The notes under the pieces: model-generated | Seen by the model: only the letters and a program-made list of their open reading frames with translations | Database searches by the model: none | Told to the model about the DNA's origin: nothing | Translations under genes and position numbers: made by a program | In this document: positions 26,056 to 35,330 of the stretch, one piece after another | How positions within the stretch are numbered: the stretch's first letter is position 1 | Layout of the letters: each line of letters begins with the position of its first letter | Source of the DNA: Mycolicibacterium vinylchloridicum | GTDB taxonomy: Bacteria; Actinomycetota; Actinomycetes; Mycobacteriales; Mycobacteriaceae | NCBI RefSeq assembly: GCF_013404075.1 | Contig: NZ_JACBJQ010000014.1 | Span: 62,001 to 126,000, forward strand | DNA: 64,000 nucleotides | Reading direction: 5' to 3'

Positions 26056-27288
26056 CTAAGACTGCGGTCGCACCCCAAGCACGTCGCGGAACACCGCCTG
26101 GCGCAGCGCCAGCTCGCGCGGGTCGCTGTACAGGTGGAAGCCGAGTCGGTTCATGACGTAGGCGAAGCCCACCCCGGTGTCGGGATCGGCGAACCCGAAC
26201 GAGCCGCCGAAACCTGGTGTCCCGAAGGCCTTGTCGGTGGACCCGAAATGCAGTTGCGGCAACGGTTTGGCAAAACCCAGGGAAAACACGGTATCGACGT
26301 TGAGCACCTTGTCGCGCAGACCCTTGCCGGGTGGGATCGGCGGCGCGGCGAGCGCGGCCAGGGTCGAGGCGGTGAGCCCGATCTCGGCACCGCCGGAGGC
26401 GGCACTGCCGTAAAGCCGGGCGACGGCCCGCGCGGTGCCGATGCCGTTGCTCGACGGCATCTCGACGACCCGCACCGCGTCGCGGTTGTAGTCCCCGGCG
26501 AACGGGTCGACGCCCTTCGGGATCGTGGTGCTTCGTGCCGCCAGCCCAACGGGATTGAGCGCCGCAGCCAGAAATCCAGCCGGCATCTCCTTGAGGTGAA
26601 GCAGTGTCTCGGCGCGTTTCCAGCTGTGCAGATGCGCGATCCTCGCGCGGCTGACATGGTCGGGCAACCCGATGTGCAGATCCAGACCCAGTGGCGCGGC
26701 GATCTCGTCGGCCAAGAAGCGGCCCACCGTGCGGCCGGCCGGGTCAGTGCGGCGAAGCAGCTCGGATTGATACCAGCCCAACGTGATTGCGTGATAGCCG
26801 TGCCGGGTGCCCGGCGGCCACGCCGGCGCCTGACGAGCCAGAATCGGCGCCAACCGATCTGGATCAGCGACGTCGGCCAAGGCCGGCGCCGGGGTGAGCG
26901 CGGACAGCCCGGCCTGGTGGGCCAGGAGTTGGCGGACGGTGACGTCTCCTTTACCGGCCTGGGCGAACTCTGGCCAGTAATCAGCGACCTTGGCGTCGTA
27001 GGACAGCAGGCCCTTCGACACCGCCACGGCGAACGTCAGCGCAGTGATGCCCTTCGTCGTGGAGAACATGTTGACCATGGTGTCGGCCTGCCACGGCGCT
27101 TTGCTCAGTCCGTTGCGGTAGCCGCCCCACAGATCCACGACCTTCACACCGTCCCGGTAGACGGCCACGGCGGCACCGATCTCCGCGCCGGAGGCCAGGT
27201 TCGCCCGGAACACGTCGGCGACCTTTCCGTACCCCTCGTCGACGTCGCCGCCCATCATGTCCGGCGGCACTGCGACTTTCAGCACCAT
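26056..27288 (-). CDS. beta-lactamase-fold serine hydrolase (EstB type)
   Basis: This 410-residue class C beta-lactamase-like protein has the nucleophile motif S76-T-T-K79 and a downstream Y-H-A-I-T segment in place of Y-x-N. Relatives are esterases, such as the mycobacterial LipL-like proteins, or peptidases. G-T-P-G-F-G-G-S-F-G-F near the C-terminus is the usual substrate-pocket loop. No export signal is visible. It ends near the vapB promoter and diverges from the DUF3097 gene. Actual substrate unknown. Confidence 0.85.
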   Translation of the reverse strand: MVLKVAVPPDMMGGDVDEGYGKVADVFRANLASGAEIGAAVAVYRDGVKVVDLWGGYRNGLSKAPWQADTMVNMFSTTKGITALTFAVAVSKGLLSYDAKVADYWPEFAQAGKGDVTVRQLLAHQAGLSALTPAPALADVADPDRLAPILARQAPAWPPGTRHGYHAITLGWYQSELLRRTDPAGRTVGRFLADEIAAPLGLDLHIGLPDHVSRARIAHLHSWKRAETLLHLKEMPAGFLAAALNPVGLAARSTTIPKGVDPFAGDYNRDAVRVVEMPSSNGIGTARAVARLYGSAASGGAEIGLTASTLAALAAPPIPPGKGLRDKVLNVDTVFSLGFAKPLPQLHFGSTDKAFGTPGFGGSFGFADPDTGVGFAYVMNRLGFHLYSDPRELALRQAVFRDVLGVRPQS

Positions 27289-27362
27289 GAAGACCCCGTC
27301 CTGTTGCCGGAAGGATATGTCGACGCGCCGCGCGGCAGGGCCGCATTCGGTGCGGCGGCCCC

Positions 27363-27368
27363 TACGAT
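27363..27368 (+). promoter_or_regulatory. -10 element for the DUF3097 gene
   Basis: TACGAT fits TANNNT and ends six bases before the GTG at 27375. With no Shine-Dalgarno there, a leaderless transcript is likely. Confidence 0.5.
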
Positions 27369-27374
27369 CGCCGG

Positions 27375-28214
27375 GTGGCTGATCGCTATGGCGCCGATGT
27401 ACTGGCCGACAACCCGCACAATTCGCACAAGCCCCGATCGACGGAACTGGCCGCCGAAGCGGGCATGGTCGTCGAAGACCCGCAGTCGGGCTTCGTCGGC
27501 GCGGTCGTGCGGGTCGAGGGTTCCCGGGTGGAGCTGGAGGACCGCAAGGGAGGCCGGCGGGTGTTCCCGCTCGGCCCCGGATTCTGGTTCGAGGGCAAGC
27601 CGGTGATCCTGACCGCGCCGCGCCGGTCCGATCGCGCCGCCGTGCAACGCACCAAATCGGGTTCGGTGAAGGTGGCCGACGCGCGTGCGAAGGTTGCGCT
27701 GGCCAGCCGCATCTACGTCGAGGGACGCCACGACGCCGAACTCGTCGAACAGGTGTGGGGCGACGACCTTCGGGTCGAGGGTGTGGTCGTGGAATACCTC
27801 GGCGGCGTCGACGATCTGGCCGGCATCGTCGAATCGTTCCGGCCCGCCCCTGGGCGACGCCTCGGGGTGCTGGTCGATCACCTGGTGGCCGGGTCCAAGG
27901 AGGCCCGGATCGCCGAGGCGGTCCGCCGCGGGCCGGGCGGAGAGCACACGCTGGTGGTCGGCCATCCGTACGTCGACATCTGGCAGTCGGTCAAACCCGA
28001 GCGGGTGGGTCTGAAGGCGTGGCCGTCGGTGCCGCGCACTGTCGAATGGAAGCACGGGATTTGCGCTGCCCTGGGGTGGCCGCACCGCGATCAGGCGGAT
28101 ATCGCGCGGGCCTGGCAGCGCATCCGCTCGTCGGTTCGGGACTGGACCGACCTGGAGCCGGCGCTGATCGGGCGCGTCGAGGAGCTCATCGATTTCGTCA
28201 CGCAGCCCGCCTGA
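27375..28214 (+). CDS. DUF3097 family protein
   Basis: This 279-residue protein has a recognisable actinobacterial DUF3097 pattern, beginning with M-A-D-R-Y-G and with conserved G-S-V-K-V-A-D-A-R-A-K-V (about 96-107) and Y-V-E-G-R-H-D-A-E-L-V (about 111-121) segments. The latter, with V-L-V-D-H-L-V-A-G-S-K-E (about 165-176), resembles Toprim-fold acidic motifs. If so it could bind metal and nucleic acid, which is inference. It is cytoplasmic and has no clear operon partner. Confidence 0.75.
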   Translation: MADRYGADVLADNPHNSHKPRSTELAAEAGMVVEDPQSGFVGAVVRVEGSRVELEDRKGGRRVFPLGPGFWFEGKPVILTAPRRSDRAAVQRTKSGSVKVADARAKVALASRIYVEGRHDAELVEQVWGDDLRVEGVVVEYLGGVDDLAGIVESFRPAPGRRLGVLVDHLVAGSKEARIAEAVRRGPGGEHTLVVGHPYVDIWQSVKPERVGLKAWPSVPRTVEWKHGICAALGWPHRDQADIARAWQRIRSSVRDWTDLEPALIGRVEELIDFVTQPA

Positions 28215-28368
28215 TCTGGACTTGCGCGTGTGACGCATGTCGCAGGCGGTATTCGCAGCTTTTCGGTGTACAGTCGTTCACCGTACGATGCTTACCGCCG
28301 ACTGCAGTCTGGTCGTCGTCATCCGATGCCGGCCGACGCGGTACGACTTGATCCGGAGCTACACCGTC

Positions 28369-29580
28369 ATGAGTTTCTCCCTCGAAGTGCCCGAAGAAGT
28401 CGCGACCGTCCGGGACTGGGTGCACCAGTTCGCCGCCGACGTCGTGCGACCCGCGGCTGCCGAGTGGGACGAGCGCGAGGAAACCCCCTGGCCGCTGATC
28501 CAGGAGGCCGCCAAGGTCGGTCTCTACACCCCAGAGCTCTTCGCCGAGATGTCCGCCGAGCCGTCGGGGATCGGCATGCTCACCGTGTTCGAAGAGATGT
28601 TCTGGGGCGACGCCGGTATCGGGCTGTCGATCCTGGGCACCGGGCTGGCCGCGGCGGCACTGGCCGGGGGCGGTACCCCCGAGCAGATCGGGCACTGGCT
28701 GCCTGAGATGTTCGGGACGCCCGGCGATCCCCATCTCGCGGCGTTCTGTTCCTCCGAGCCCGGCGCCGGTTCCGACGTCGGCTCGGTGCGTACCCGTGCC
28801 CGCTACGACGCGGCCAGCGACGAATGGGTGCTGAACGGCACCAAGACCTGGGCGACCAACGGCGGTATCGCCAACGTCCACATCGTGGTCGCCTCAGTCG
28901 ATCCCGAACTCGGCACGCGCGGCCAGGCCACGTTCATCATTCCGCCGAACACGCCCGGCTTCTCCCAGGGCCAGAAATTCAAGAAGCACGGCATCCGCGC
29001 GTCGCACACCGCCGAGGTCGTGCTGGAGGACGTACGTCTGCCGGGCAATCTGATCCTGGGTGGGATGGAGCGCTTCGAGCAGCGGATGGCGAAGGCCCGC
29101 GAAGGCACGCGCACGTCCGCTCAGGCGGCGATGGCGACCTTCGAACGCACCCGCCCGGCGGTCGGCGCGATGGCGCTGGGCGTCGCCCGGGCCGCGTACG
29201 AGTACGCCCTCGAATATGCCTGTGAGCGTGAGCAATTCGGCCGCAAGATCGGTGACTTCCAGGCCATCGGTTTCAAGCTGGCTGACATGAAAAGCCGCAT
29301 CGACGCCTCCCGTCTGCTGATCTGGCGGGCCGGCTGGATGCAGCGCAACAACAAGCCGTTCACCTCGGCCGAGGGCTCGATGGCCAAGCTGCACGCCAGC
29401 GAGACGGCGGTGTACGTCACCGACGAGGCGATCCAGATCCTCGGCGGCAACGGCTACACGCGCGACTACCCGGTCGAGCGGATGCACCGCGATGCCAAGA
29501 TCTTCACGATCTTCGAGGGCACCAGCGAGATTCAGCGGCTGGTGATCGCCCGGCGGCTCACCGGCTTGCCGCTGCGTTAG
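28369..29580 (+). CDS. acyl-CoA dehydrogenase
   Basis: This 403-residue FAD enzyme oxidises acyl-CoA to enoyl-CoA in beta-oxidation. The three-domain fold is clear: helical N-terminus, beta domain with [13 protein letters not shown] (about 125-137) and T-W-A-T-N-G-G, and the C-terminal helical domain ending [20 protein letters not shown] and F-E-G-T-S-E-I-Q-R. The last motif holds the usual catalytic Glu. The ATG at 28369 has GGAG upstream; a longer frame to 28237 is not supported. It converges directly on an SDR gene. Confidence 0.92.
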   Translation: MSFSLEVPEEVATVRDWVHQFAADVVRPAAAEWDEREETPWPLIQEAAKVGLYTPELFAEMSAEPSGIGMLTVFEEMFWGDAGIGLSILGTGLAAAALAGGGTPEQIGHWLPEMFGTPGDPHLAAFCSSEPGAGSDVGSVRTRARYDAASDEWVLNGTKTWATNGGIANVHIVVASVDPELGTRGQATFIIPPNTPGFSQGQKFKKHGIRASHTAEVVLEDVRLPGNLILGGMERFEQRMAKAREGTRTSAQAAMATFERTRPAVGAMALGVARAAYEYALEYACEREQFGRKIGDFQAIGFKLADMKSRIDASRLLIWRAGWMQRNNKPFTSAEGSMAKLHASETAVYVTDEAIQILGGNGYTRDYPVERMHRDAKIFTIFEGTSEIQRLVIARRLTGLPLR

Positions 29581-30354
29581 TCAGTCGAGGTCGGGTGCCC
29601 ACGCCACACCATTGATGTGGCTGCCGCCGTCGACGAAGAGCGTGTTGCCGGTGAGGTACCGCGAACCCTCGCCGGCCAGGAAGACCGCGACCGGGGCGAT
29701 GTCCTCATAGGGGTCGCCCATCCGGCCCATCGGGTTGGCGGCATCGGCGATCGCCTCGATCTCGGGATGCTGAGCCGTGACCGCCAGGAACGCTTGACTT
29801 TTGGCTGCCGGACAGATGGCGTTGACGGTCACCCCGGTGGGTGCCCACTCCCGGGCCGCGGTGCGGGTGAGCGTGCGCAGCGCCTCCTTGGCCGAGTTGT
29901 ACTCCAGTGATCCGATGTGGGCGTTGACGCCGTTGAGGCTGCACATGTTGATCACGCGGCCCCAGCCGCGCTCCTTCATGTGGCCGTACGCCGCGCGCAT
30001 CGCCCAGAGCGGACCGTAGAACCCCACCGCGAAACCATGCGCCAGTTCGTCGTCGGTCTTGTTCTCCACCCGCCCGATCGCTCCGCCGCCCCAGGCGTTG
30101 TTCACCAGGACATCGATCGAGCCATATTCGGAAACTGCTGCAGCGACGGCATTTTCGACCTGGTCGCGGTTCGACACATCGGTCGCCACGAACAGTCCGC
30201 CGATCTCGTCGGCCACGGCGGCCCCGTTGGTGGGGTCGAATTCGGCCACCACCACCCGAGCGCCCTCGTCGGCGAACCTGTGCGCGATGCCGGCACCGAT
30301 TCCCGCACCGGCACCGGTGACCAGGGCGACCTTGCCGTCCAGTGCGCCGCTCAT
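29581..30354 (-). CDS. SDR-family oxidoreductase
   Basis: This 257-residue short-chain dehydrogenase has the NAD(P)-binding T-G-A-G-A-G-I-G (about 13-20), N-N-A-W-G (about 86-90), an N-M-C-S-L-N catalytic Ser region and Y-N-S-A-K (Tyr, Lys) near 151-155. An acidic residue after strand 2 (A-E-F-D) suggests NAD preference. It is the last gene of an LLM/NTF2-like/SDR operon. A role in 3-hydroxyacyl or steroid alcohol oxidation is plausible but not proven. Confidence 0.88.
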   Translation of the reverse strand: MSGALDGKVALVTGAGAGIGAGIAHRFADEGARVVVAEFDPTNGAAVADEIGGLFVATDVSNRDQVENAVAAAVSEYGSIDVLVNNAWGGGAIGRVENKTDDELAHGFAVGFYGPLWAMRAAYGHMKERGWGRVINMCSLNGVNAHIGSLEYNSAKEALRTLTRTAAREWAPTGVTVNAICPAAKSQAFLAVTAQHPEIEAIADAANPMGRMGDPYEDIAPVAVFLAGEGSRYLTGNTLFVDGGSHINGVAWAPDLD

Positions 30355-30833
30355 CGGGTGCCCCCGAGTCCGGTGGCGATCAACTCGGTGGCCTGACCGC
30401 TGCCGTCGAGCTGACGGGCGGTGCGGCTGGCGATCTCCCAGCCGCTTTCGCCGCGCTGCAGGCGGATGAGATGCACACCGGCGCGGGCGACGTTGAAGCC
30501 GTGCGACTCTCGGCGCACCAGCAGCATGGACTGGCAGATCACGACGGCCTCGTCACCGTCGACGGTGACAGCTGGCGGGCCGAAGAAATGGCAGCAGCCC
30601 CGGTCGATCAGTCCGCGGTGTTCCTCCGAGCGCACCATGGCGGCGACGTCGGCGCGGCTGGACATCTTCCAGTCGCCGGTGTCGTAGCCGCCGTCGACGG
30701 CCCACAGTGCGGCGACGGCGTCGGGGTTGCCGGCGTCGACCAGCGGACCGTAGGAGGCGATGAGCCGAGCGATGTCCCGCTCGTCTTCCAGTGTCCGCAA
30801 GCGTCTTTCGAGGCTCTCCAAGGTGTCGCTCAT
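30351..30833 (-). CDS. NTF2-like (SnoaL) protein
   Basis: This 160-residue alpha+beta protein has the SnoaL/NTF2 pattern: an N-terminal helix with L-E-D-E-R-D-I-A-R-L-I-A-S-Y-G, a cone-shaped sheet and conserved A-L-W. It may be an isomerase or dehydratase or just a ligand-binding protein. The ATG at 30833 is chosen because the frame upstream is non-homologous. It lies between the LLM and SDR genes; its stop overlaps the SDR start by four bases. Confidence 0.75.
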   Translation of the reverse strand: MSDTLESLERRLRTLEDERDIARLIASYGPLVDAGNPDAVAALWAVDGGYDTGDWKMSSRADVAAMVRSEEHRGLIDRGCCHFFGPPAVTVDGDEAVVICQSMLLVRRESHGFNVARAGVHLIRLQRGESGWEIASRTARQLDGSGQATELIATGLGGTR

Positions 30834-30847
30834 GGGCGCTGTCCTCT

Positions 30848-31702
30848 CTACAGTTCGGTGGCCAGTTCGCGCAGCGCGGCGAGCTGCTCGCAGTAGTGGT
30901 CGACGGACTCGGCGGTCACCGAGCAGGTGATGGCGGTGGCGCCGGCGTCGTGTAAAGCGCTGAGACGCAGAGACGTTCGATCGGCATCGGCGAGCGGGTC
31001 GATCGAGTGACCGGTGGACAGGACCACCTCGAAGCCGGGCGGCGTGTCGATCCCGCTCAGCATTGCTTTGATCTCGGTGGCGGTCAGCCCGAACGGAATC
31101 CAGCCGTCGGCCAGGCGCGCCGCGCGACGCAGCGAGCGCAGGGTGTGCCCGCCGACCCAGATCGGCACCTTCGGTTGTACGGCGCAGGGCTCCACGGCCC
31201 ACCCGTCGTATCGGTAATGGCTGCCGTGGTAGACGGGCCGGGTGGTGGACAGTGACGCCCGCAGCGCTCGGATGGCGTCGTCGGCGCGTTCACCGCGGCC
31301 ATCGAAGTCTGCGCCGAGCAGCTCGAACTCCTCGGCCAGCGAGCCGACGCCAACGCCGAGCACCAGCCGGCCGTCGCTGAGCCGGTCGAGTGTGCCGAAC
31401 CGCTTCGCGATCTCGAGCGGGTGGTGGTAGCCGAGCACGACCACCGACGTGGTCAACGAGATCCGGCTGGTGTGCGCGGCCAGGAACCCCAGCGTGGACA
31501 ACGGATCCCAGTAGGTCAGGCCGCGCCGACCGCTTTCGTCGACCGGAACCGCGATGTGCTCGGCGCACGTGAGGTGATCGAAGCCCAGCTCGTCGGCGGT
31601 ATGGGCAATGCGGGCCAGGTCGGCGACGCCGGCGTTGCGCTCCCACTCGCCGGACACCCCGGGTAGCTGCATCACCATCGGCGTCGACAGTCCGATCCGC
31701 AC
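30848..31702 (-). CDS. LLM-class F420-dependent oxidoreductase
   Basis: This 284-residue TIM-barrel enzyme of the luciferase-like (TIGR03619-type) family uses F420 or FMN to oxidise or reduce small molecules. H-L-T-C-A-E-H-I (about 43-50), T-S-V-V-V-L-G-Y-H-H-P (about 85-95) and R-L-V-L-G-V-G-V-G-S are the cofactor-site strands. The start is GTG. It heads a three-gene operon and diverges from an IclR regulator, with inverted repeats between them. Confidence 0.88.
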   Translation of the reverse strand: MRIGLSTPMVMQLPGVSGEWERNAGVADLARIAHTADELGFDHLTCAEHIAVPVDESGRRGLTYWDPLSTLGFLAAHTSRISLTTSVVVLGYHHPLEIAKRFGTLDRLSDGRLVLGVGVGSLAEEFELLGADFDGRGERADDAIRALRASLSTTRPVYHGSHYRYDGWAVEPCAVQPKVPIWVGGHTLRSLRRAARLADGWIPFGLTATEIKAMLSGIDTPPGFEVVLSTGHSIDPLADADRTSLRLSALHDAGATAITCSVTAESVDHYCEQLAALRELATEL

Positions 31703-31742
31703 AGAGATGTTCTAACCGGCGCGCGGGGGGCCAAATGCTTGC

Positions 31743-31759
31743 GTCCCGGTGATCGGGAC
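31743..31759. promoter_or_regulatory. inverted repeat between LLM operon and IclR gene
   Basis: GTCCCG (31743-31748) and CGGGAC (31754-31759) are perfect arms around GTGAT. A second repeat, AGAA-CGAA-TTCT, lies at 31774-31785, close to the IclR start. Either may be an IclR binding site; this is based on symmetry and position only. Confidence 0.45.
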
Positions 31760-31807
31760 CGCTACGGTGCGGTAGAACGAATTCTCCTCAAGCGGACAGG
31801 AGTGCTG

Positions 31808-32533
31808 ATGACCGCGGCTTTGAGTGACACGGCTCCCGCATCGATGCTGGACCGGTTCACGGCGATCATTGATGCCTTTGAGGACACGTCGGCGGGCCTC
31901 ACGCTGGACCAGATCGCCGCGCGGGCACACCTGCCGCGCTCGACGACGCACCGCATCCTCGACCAGCTGGTGCGCCTGCAATGGCTGACTCACTCGGGCC
32001 GGGGTTACCGGCTGGGCGCGCGCACCTCGGCGTGGGGCGCGGGGGACAGCGCCGACGTGCGGTTGCGGTCGGTGGCGGCGCCGGTGCTGCATGAGATTCA
32101 GCTGCGGACCGGTGCGGTGGTGCACCTGGGCTTGCTGGATCGCGGCGAGATCGTTCACCTGGACAAGCTGGGCGGGCCGTCGGCACGCCAGGTGCCGACG
32201 TCGGTCGGCGTGCGCATCCCGGCGCACCGGGTGGCGCTCGGCGTCGCGGCGCTGGCGGGGCTGTCGCCGGAGGATGTGGTGGCCGAGCTGAACCATGTGC
32301 GGGGCTGGGAGCCCGACGCGGCGTGGTGGGGCGAGTTGCACAAGATGCGCCGGCGCGTGGTGGTGCGTCACGGGGACTACACCGGTCCGATGGTGTCGGT
32401 GGCGGCGACGATCGGATCGCGTGCGGCGATCGGCATCGTCACCTCAGACCGGGTGCTGGCACAGCGCTGTCAGCCGCTGGTCTCCGCGTCGGCGGCCCGG
32501 ATCGCCCGGGCGCTGGCGGGCGCGAACAACTAA
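31808..32533 (+). CDS. IclR-family transcriptional regulator
   Basis: This 241-residue regulator has an N-terminal winged HTH (about 10-65), with L-T-L-D-Q-I-A-A-R-A-H-L-P-R-S-T-T-H-R-I as the helix-turn-helix. The effector-binding GAF-like domain (about 80-235) is also present. The ATG at 31808 has AGGAG five bases upstream; a longer frame to 31739 overlaps the operator. It likely controls the divergent LLM/NTF2-like/SDR operon, which is inferred from position. Confidence 0.88.
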   Translation: MTAALSDTAPASMLDRFTAIIDAFEDTSAGLTLDQIAARAHLPRSTTHRILDQLVRLQWLTHSGRGYRLGARTSAWGAGDSADVRLRSVAAPVLHEIQLRTGAVVHLGLLDRGEIVHLDKLGGPSARQVPTSVGVRIPAHRVALGVAALAGLSPEDVVAELNHVRGWEPDAAWWGELHKMRRRVVVRHGDYTGPMVSVAATIGSRAAIGIVTSDRVLAQRCQPLVSASAARIARALAGANN

Positions 32534-33861
32534 GCCACGCCGTCCTTGTTGCCCAGCAGTCGCTCGGGGTGGTGGAAGTCGTTGGTACCGGCGACCAGTG
32601 GCAGTTGCGGCGGTGGGATCCATTCGGTGTCGCCGTTGGCGAGTTTTCGGGTTTTCCAGCCTTGTTCGAGTAACCGGTGATCGGGTCGACACGCCAGGGT
32701 GAGCTTGTTGATGTTGGTCAGGCCGCCGTCTGCCCATTCGTCGACGTGGTGGACCTCGGTCAGGTATCCCGGTTTGTCGCACCCTGGGCGTGTGCAGCCA
32801 CGTTCCTTACTGTGCAGCATGATTCGCTGGTCTGGCGACGCGATGCGTTTGGTGCGGCCCAGCCACAATGGCTGCCCGTCGACTCCGTCGAAGAGGGCGA
32901 GGTAGTGGTAGGCGTGGGTGGCCATCCGGATGACGTCCGGGATGGGCAGCAGCGTACCGCTGGCGGTCACGGCGTGGCCGGTCTTGTTCTGGATGTCCTG
33001 GAGAGTCGCGGACACGATGACGGTGACCGGTAAGCCGTTGTGCTGGCCGAGTTTCGGATCGCCGAGTTGTCCGCGGACCAGGGCTTTGAGTGCGTCGTGC
33101 TGACGCTGGCCGTGGCTGCGGAGGTCGCGGTCGGCGATCTCGTCTGTGGGTGTCGTGGTGGGGCTTTGGTCGGCGGGGTTGCACATGCCCGGGGCAGCGA
33201 ATTTGGCGAACCAGGCGTCTAGCTCCGACCGTAGTTCGGGGTCGGCGATCAGTCGGCCCACACTCATGCCGTCGACCTGTTGGCCGCCGCACCAGACGAA
33301 CCCGCGCTTGCGAGCCCGGTCTTCGTCGGAGAACCTCCCGTCGGGGTTGAGGTACAGGCACAGCTGGTGTGCGATCTTCTCCAGCTGGTCGGGCCGCAGT
33401 TTGACCGCATGCTCAGCCAGAGTGCGCTCGGCCTTCTCCAGCTCGGCCGGCGCGACGTGGTCAGGTAAGTCGCGGAAGAACTTCTGGATCACCCGCAGGT
33501 GTTCGGCATCGAGTTGTCCTGTGTTCCAGGCCTTCGACGTTTCCGGCAGCTGCGGCGGCAGCGGCTCTCCGGTCAACGCTCGGCGGGGTGCGAGTTGTTC
33601 GGCGTCACCGATCCGTCGCTTGGCCTCGCGTGGGCTGATCCGCAGGACATCACCCAGCGTGATCGGCACTGGTGGGCAGCCCTCGACCTGCTCCAGCCGA
33701 GCGATCAGCGCATAAGAGGCCGCGATCTGATGGCGCCGCGCGGTTTCCCACTCATCGAGCACCACAAATCGGTCAGCTGGGGATAGCTCATCGAGATCGA
33801 TGGCGGCCAAGGATTCCAGGTATCGACCGAGCGCCTCCCGCATCACCTCGATCGAACTCAT
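32530..33861 (-). CDS. DUF222 HNH endonuclease
   Basis: This 443-residue protein has the DUF222 N-terminal helical domain (about 10-310) and a C-terminal HNH nuclease motif: C-T-R-P-G-C-D-K-P then E-V-H-H-V-D-E-W-A-D-G-G (about 365-390), L-T-L-A-C-R-P-D-H-R. It belongs to the REP13E12-like family often repeated in mycobacteria. The ATG at 33861 begins M-S-S-I-E. It converges on the IclR gene and lies next to a pseudogene, so it marks an accessory patch. Confidence 0.85.
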   Translation of the reverse strand: MSSIEVMREALGRYLESLAAIDLDELSPADRFVVLDEWETARRHQIAASYALIARLEQVEGCPPVPITLGDVLRISPREAKRRIGDAEQLAPRRALTGEPLPPQLPETSKAWNTGQLDAEHLRVIQKFFRDLPDHVAPAELEKAERTLAEHAVKLRPDQLEKIAHQLCLYLNPDGRFSDEDRARKRGFVWCGGQQVDGMSVGRLIADPELRSELDAWFAKFAAPGMCNPADQSPTTTPTDEIADRDLRSHGQRQHDALKALVRGQLGDPKLGQHNGLPVTVIVSATLQDIQNKTGHAVTASGTLLPIPDVIRMATHAYHYLALFDGVDGQPLWLGRTKRIASPDQRIMLHSKERGCTRPGCDKPGYLTEVHHVDEWADGGLTNINKLTLACRPDHRLLEQGWKTRKLANGDTEWIPPPQLPLVAGTNDFHHPERLLGNKDGVA

Positions 33862-33998
33862 GCTTCGAACACTAGTGCGACCGACCGACAAAAACCGCTC
33901 TCACAACCATTCGTTGGATGGCGAGGATTTTGTGGACGAAAAGTCTTCGCCACGACGGCAGGGAAGCGTTCAGATTTTCACGAATGGTCAGTGAAGCG

Positions 33999-34448
33999 AT
34001 GTTCATTGGCGGCCGATCTGGCGCTGCCAAGACCACTGTTGGGTACGAGGTGCATGCCAGGTTGAGTGCCGCGGCGGTGATGCATTGCCTTATCGATGGC
34101 GATTTTCCCGATATGGCCTGGCTATCGCCGAATGATCTATGTCAACACTGTGAGCGTGCTCCCCGACGTGATTGACCGGATGGCCGCTGCGATGGGTGAT
34201 ACCCCGAGGGTTGTGCCGGTCATGCTCACGTGCACCGACGCCACGGCGCGAGAACGTCTCACGCGGTGGGAGATCGGTTCGACTCTTGATCAACACCTCG
34301 CATCAAGTGTCGCGATGGGTGTCCGACTCGAAGCCGGTGTCGCGAGCGGGACACAACGCATCGCCACCGACGGTCGTGCTGTTCCCGACATCGCAGACGA
34401 GGTCATCGGGCTCACCGGCTGGCTGACCCCAGGGGCTTCGGTGTCTAG
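33999..34448 (+). pseudogene. frameshifted P-loop nucleotide-binding protein gene
   Basis: A start at 33999 reads M-F-I-G-G-R-S-G-A-A-K-T-T, a Walker A whose second-last Gly is Ala, through D-G-D-F-P-D-M-A-W. The reading frame then breaks near 34120 and continues in another frame as Y-R-R-M-I-Y-V-N-T-V-S-V-L-P through V-I-G-L-T-G-W at about 34420. Comparing with mycobacterial AAA kinases I remember, roughly 25-30 codons are missing at the junction. The protein is probably not made. Its end runs into the opposite-strand SDR gene. Confidence 0.7.
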
Positions 34449-35233
34449 CTCAACCCCATCAGCTTCTGCATCATCCGGTGCGCCCCGGCGACCACTTTCG
34501 TCCGATCCGGATCATTGCGTCGCGCAACATCTTCGGCGTTCCCGCCGGCGATGAATACCGGCCCGTTGGGCAGCTGATCCAGTCCCTCGCGCGCGACGTC
34601 CGCCGGGTCGGCCACCCGCATCCCGGGAACGTCGAAGTTCAGGCCCACCCGCTCCATCGACGGCGTGCGCGTCACCCCGAGCACCAGCTCCAGCACATCG
34701 ACGCCGTGGTCGCGCAACTCCAGCCACAGTCCCTCGGCGAAGATGCGGCCATAGGCTTTCACCCCGCCGTAGACCGTGTGACGCACCGATCCCAGATACC
34801 CCGACATCGACCCGACCAGCAGGATGCCGCCGCGCTTTCGTTCGCGCATCAGCCGGCCGTAATGCTGGGTGAGCGCCATCATCGTCGTGATGTTGAGGTC
34901 GATCACCCGCTGGAAGTCGGTAAGCTCGGCGTCCAGGAACTCCGCGCTGCACGTGTTCGCGCCGGCGTTGTAGATGAACAATCCGACCTCGAGCCCGTCG
35001 GTCGTCGCGGTCACTTCAGCGACCGCGGCAGGTGAGACGAGATCGGTTGCCACAGTGCGTACTTCGACTCCGAGCTGCCGGCACGCCGAGGCCGTGACCT
35101 CGAGCGGTTCCGGCTTTCGGGCCACCAGAACGAGATTGACGCCCGACTGGGCCAACAACCGCGCGAATTCAGCACCCACGCCTTCGGATCCACCGGCGAT
35201 CAGCGCCCACGGACCGTACTTCGCATACGACAC
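34445..35233 (-). CDS. SDR-family NAD(P)-dependent oxidoreductase
   Basis: A 262-residue short-chain dehydrogenase. The cofactor motif G-G-S-E-G-V-G is near 15-21. N-A-G-A-N is near 88-92, followed by a Ser in G-S-M-S and a Y-G-G-V-K catalytic Tyr-Lys. The GTG at 35233 begins V-S-Y-A-K-Y-G-P-W; upstream in-frame sequence is not SDR-like. Substrate unknown. It diverges from a TetR regulator and may be controlled by it. Confidence 0.82.
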   Translation of the reverse strand: MSYAKYGPWALIAGGSEGVGAEFARLLAQSGVNLVLVARKPEPLEVTASACRQLGVEVRTVATDLVSPAAVAEVTATTDGLEVGLFIYNAGANTCSAEFLDAELTDFQRVIDLNITTMMALTQHYGRLMRERKRGGILLVGSMSGYLGSVRHTVYGGVKAYGRIFAEGLWLELRDHGVDVLELVLGVTRTPSMERVGLNFDVPGMRVADPADVAREGLDQLPNGPVFIAGGNAEDVARRNDPDRTKVVAGAHRMMQKLMGLS

Positions 35234-35330
35234 CCGTAGATCGTCACCCGTGCCGGACCAGGCGGCGGCGGGGGTCTCGCTGATCGGTACTGCTGCGCGG
35301 CGAGTAGGCCCATACCCGATACTGAGAGGC

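Noticed and set aside
32530..34448. HNH gene and P-loop pseudogene as an antiphage defence island
   Set aside because: DUF222/HNH genes are common dispersed repeats and the neighbour is degraded, so there is no intact defence set.
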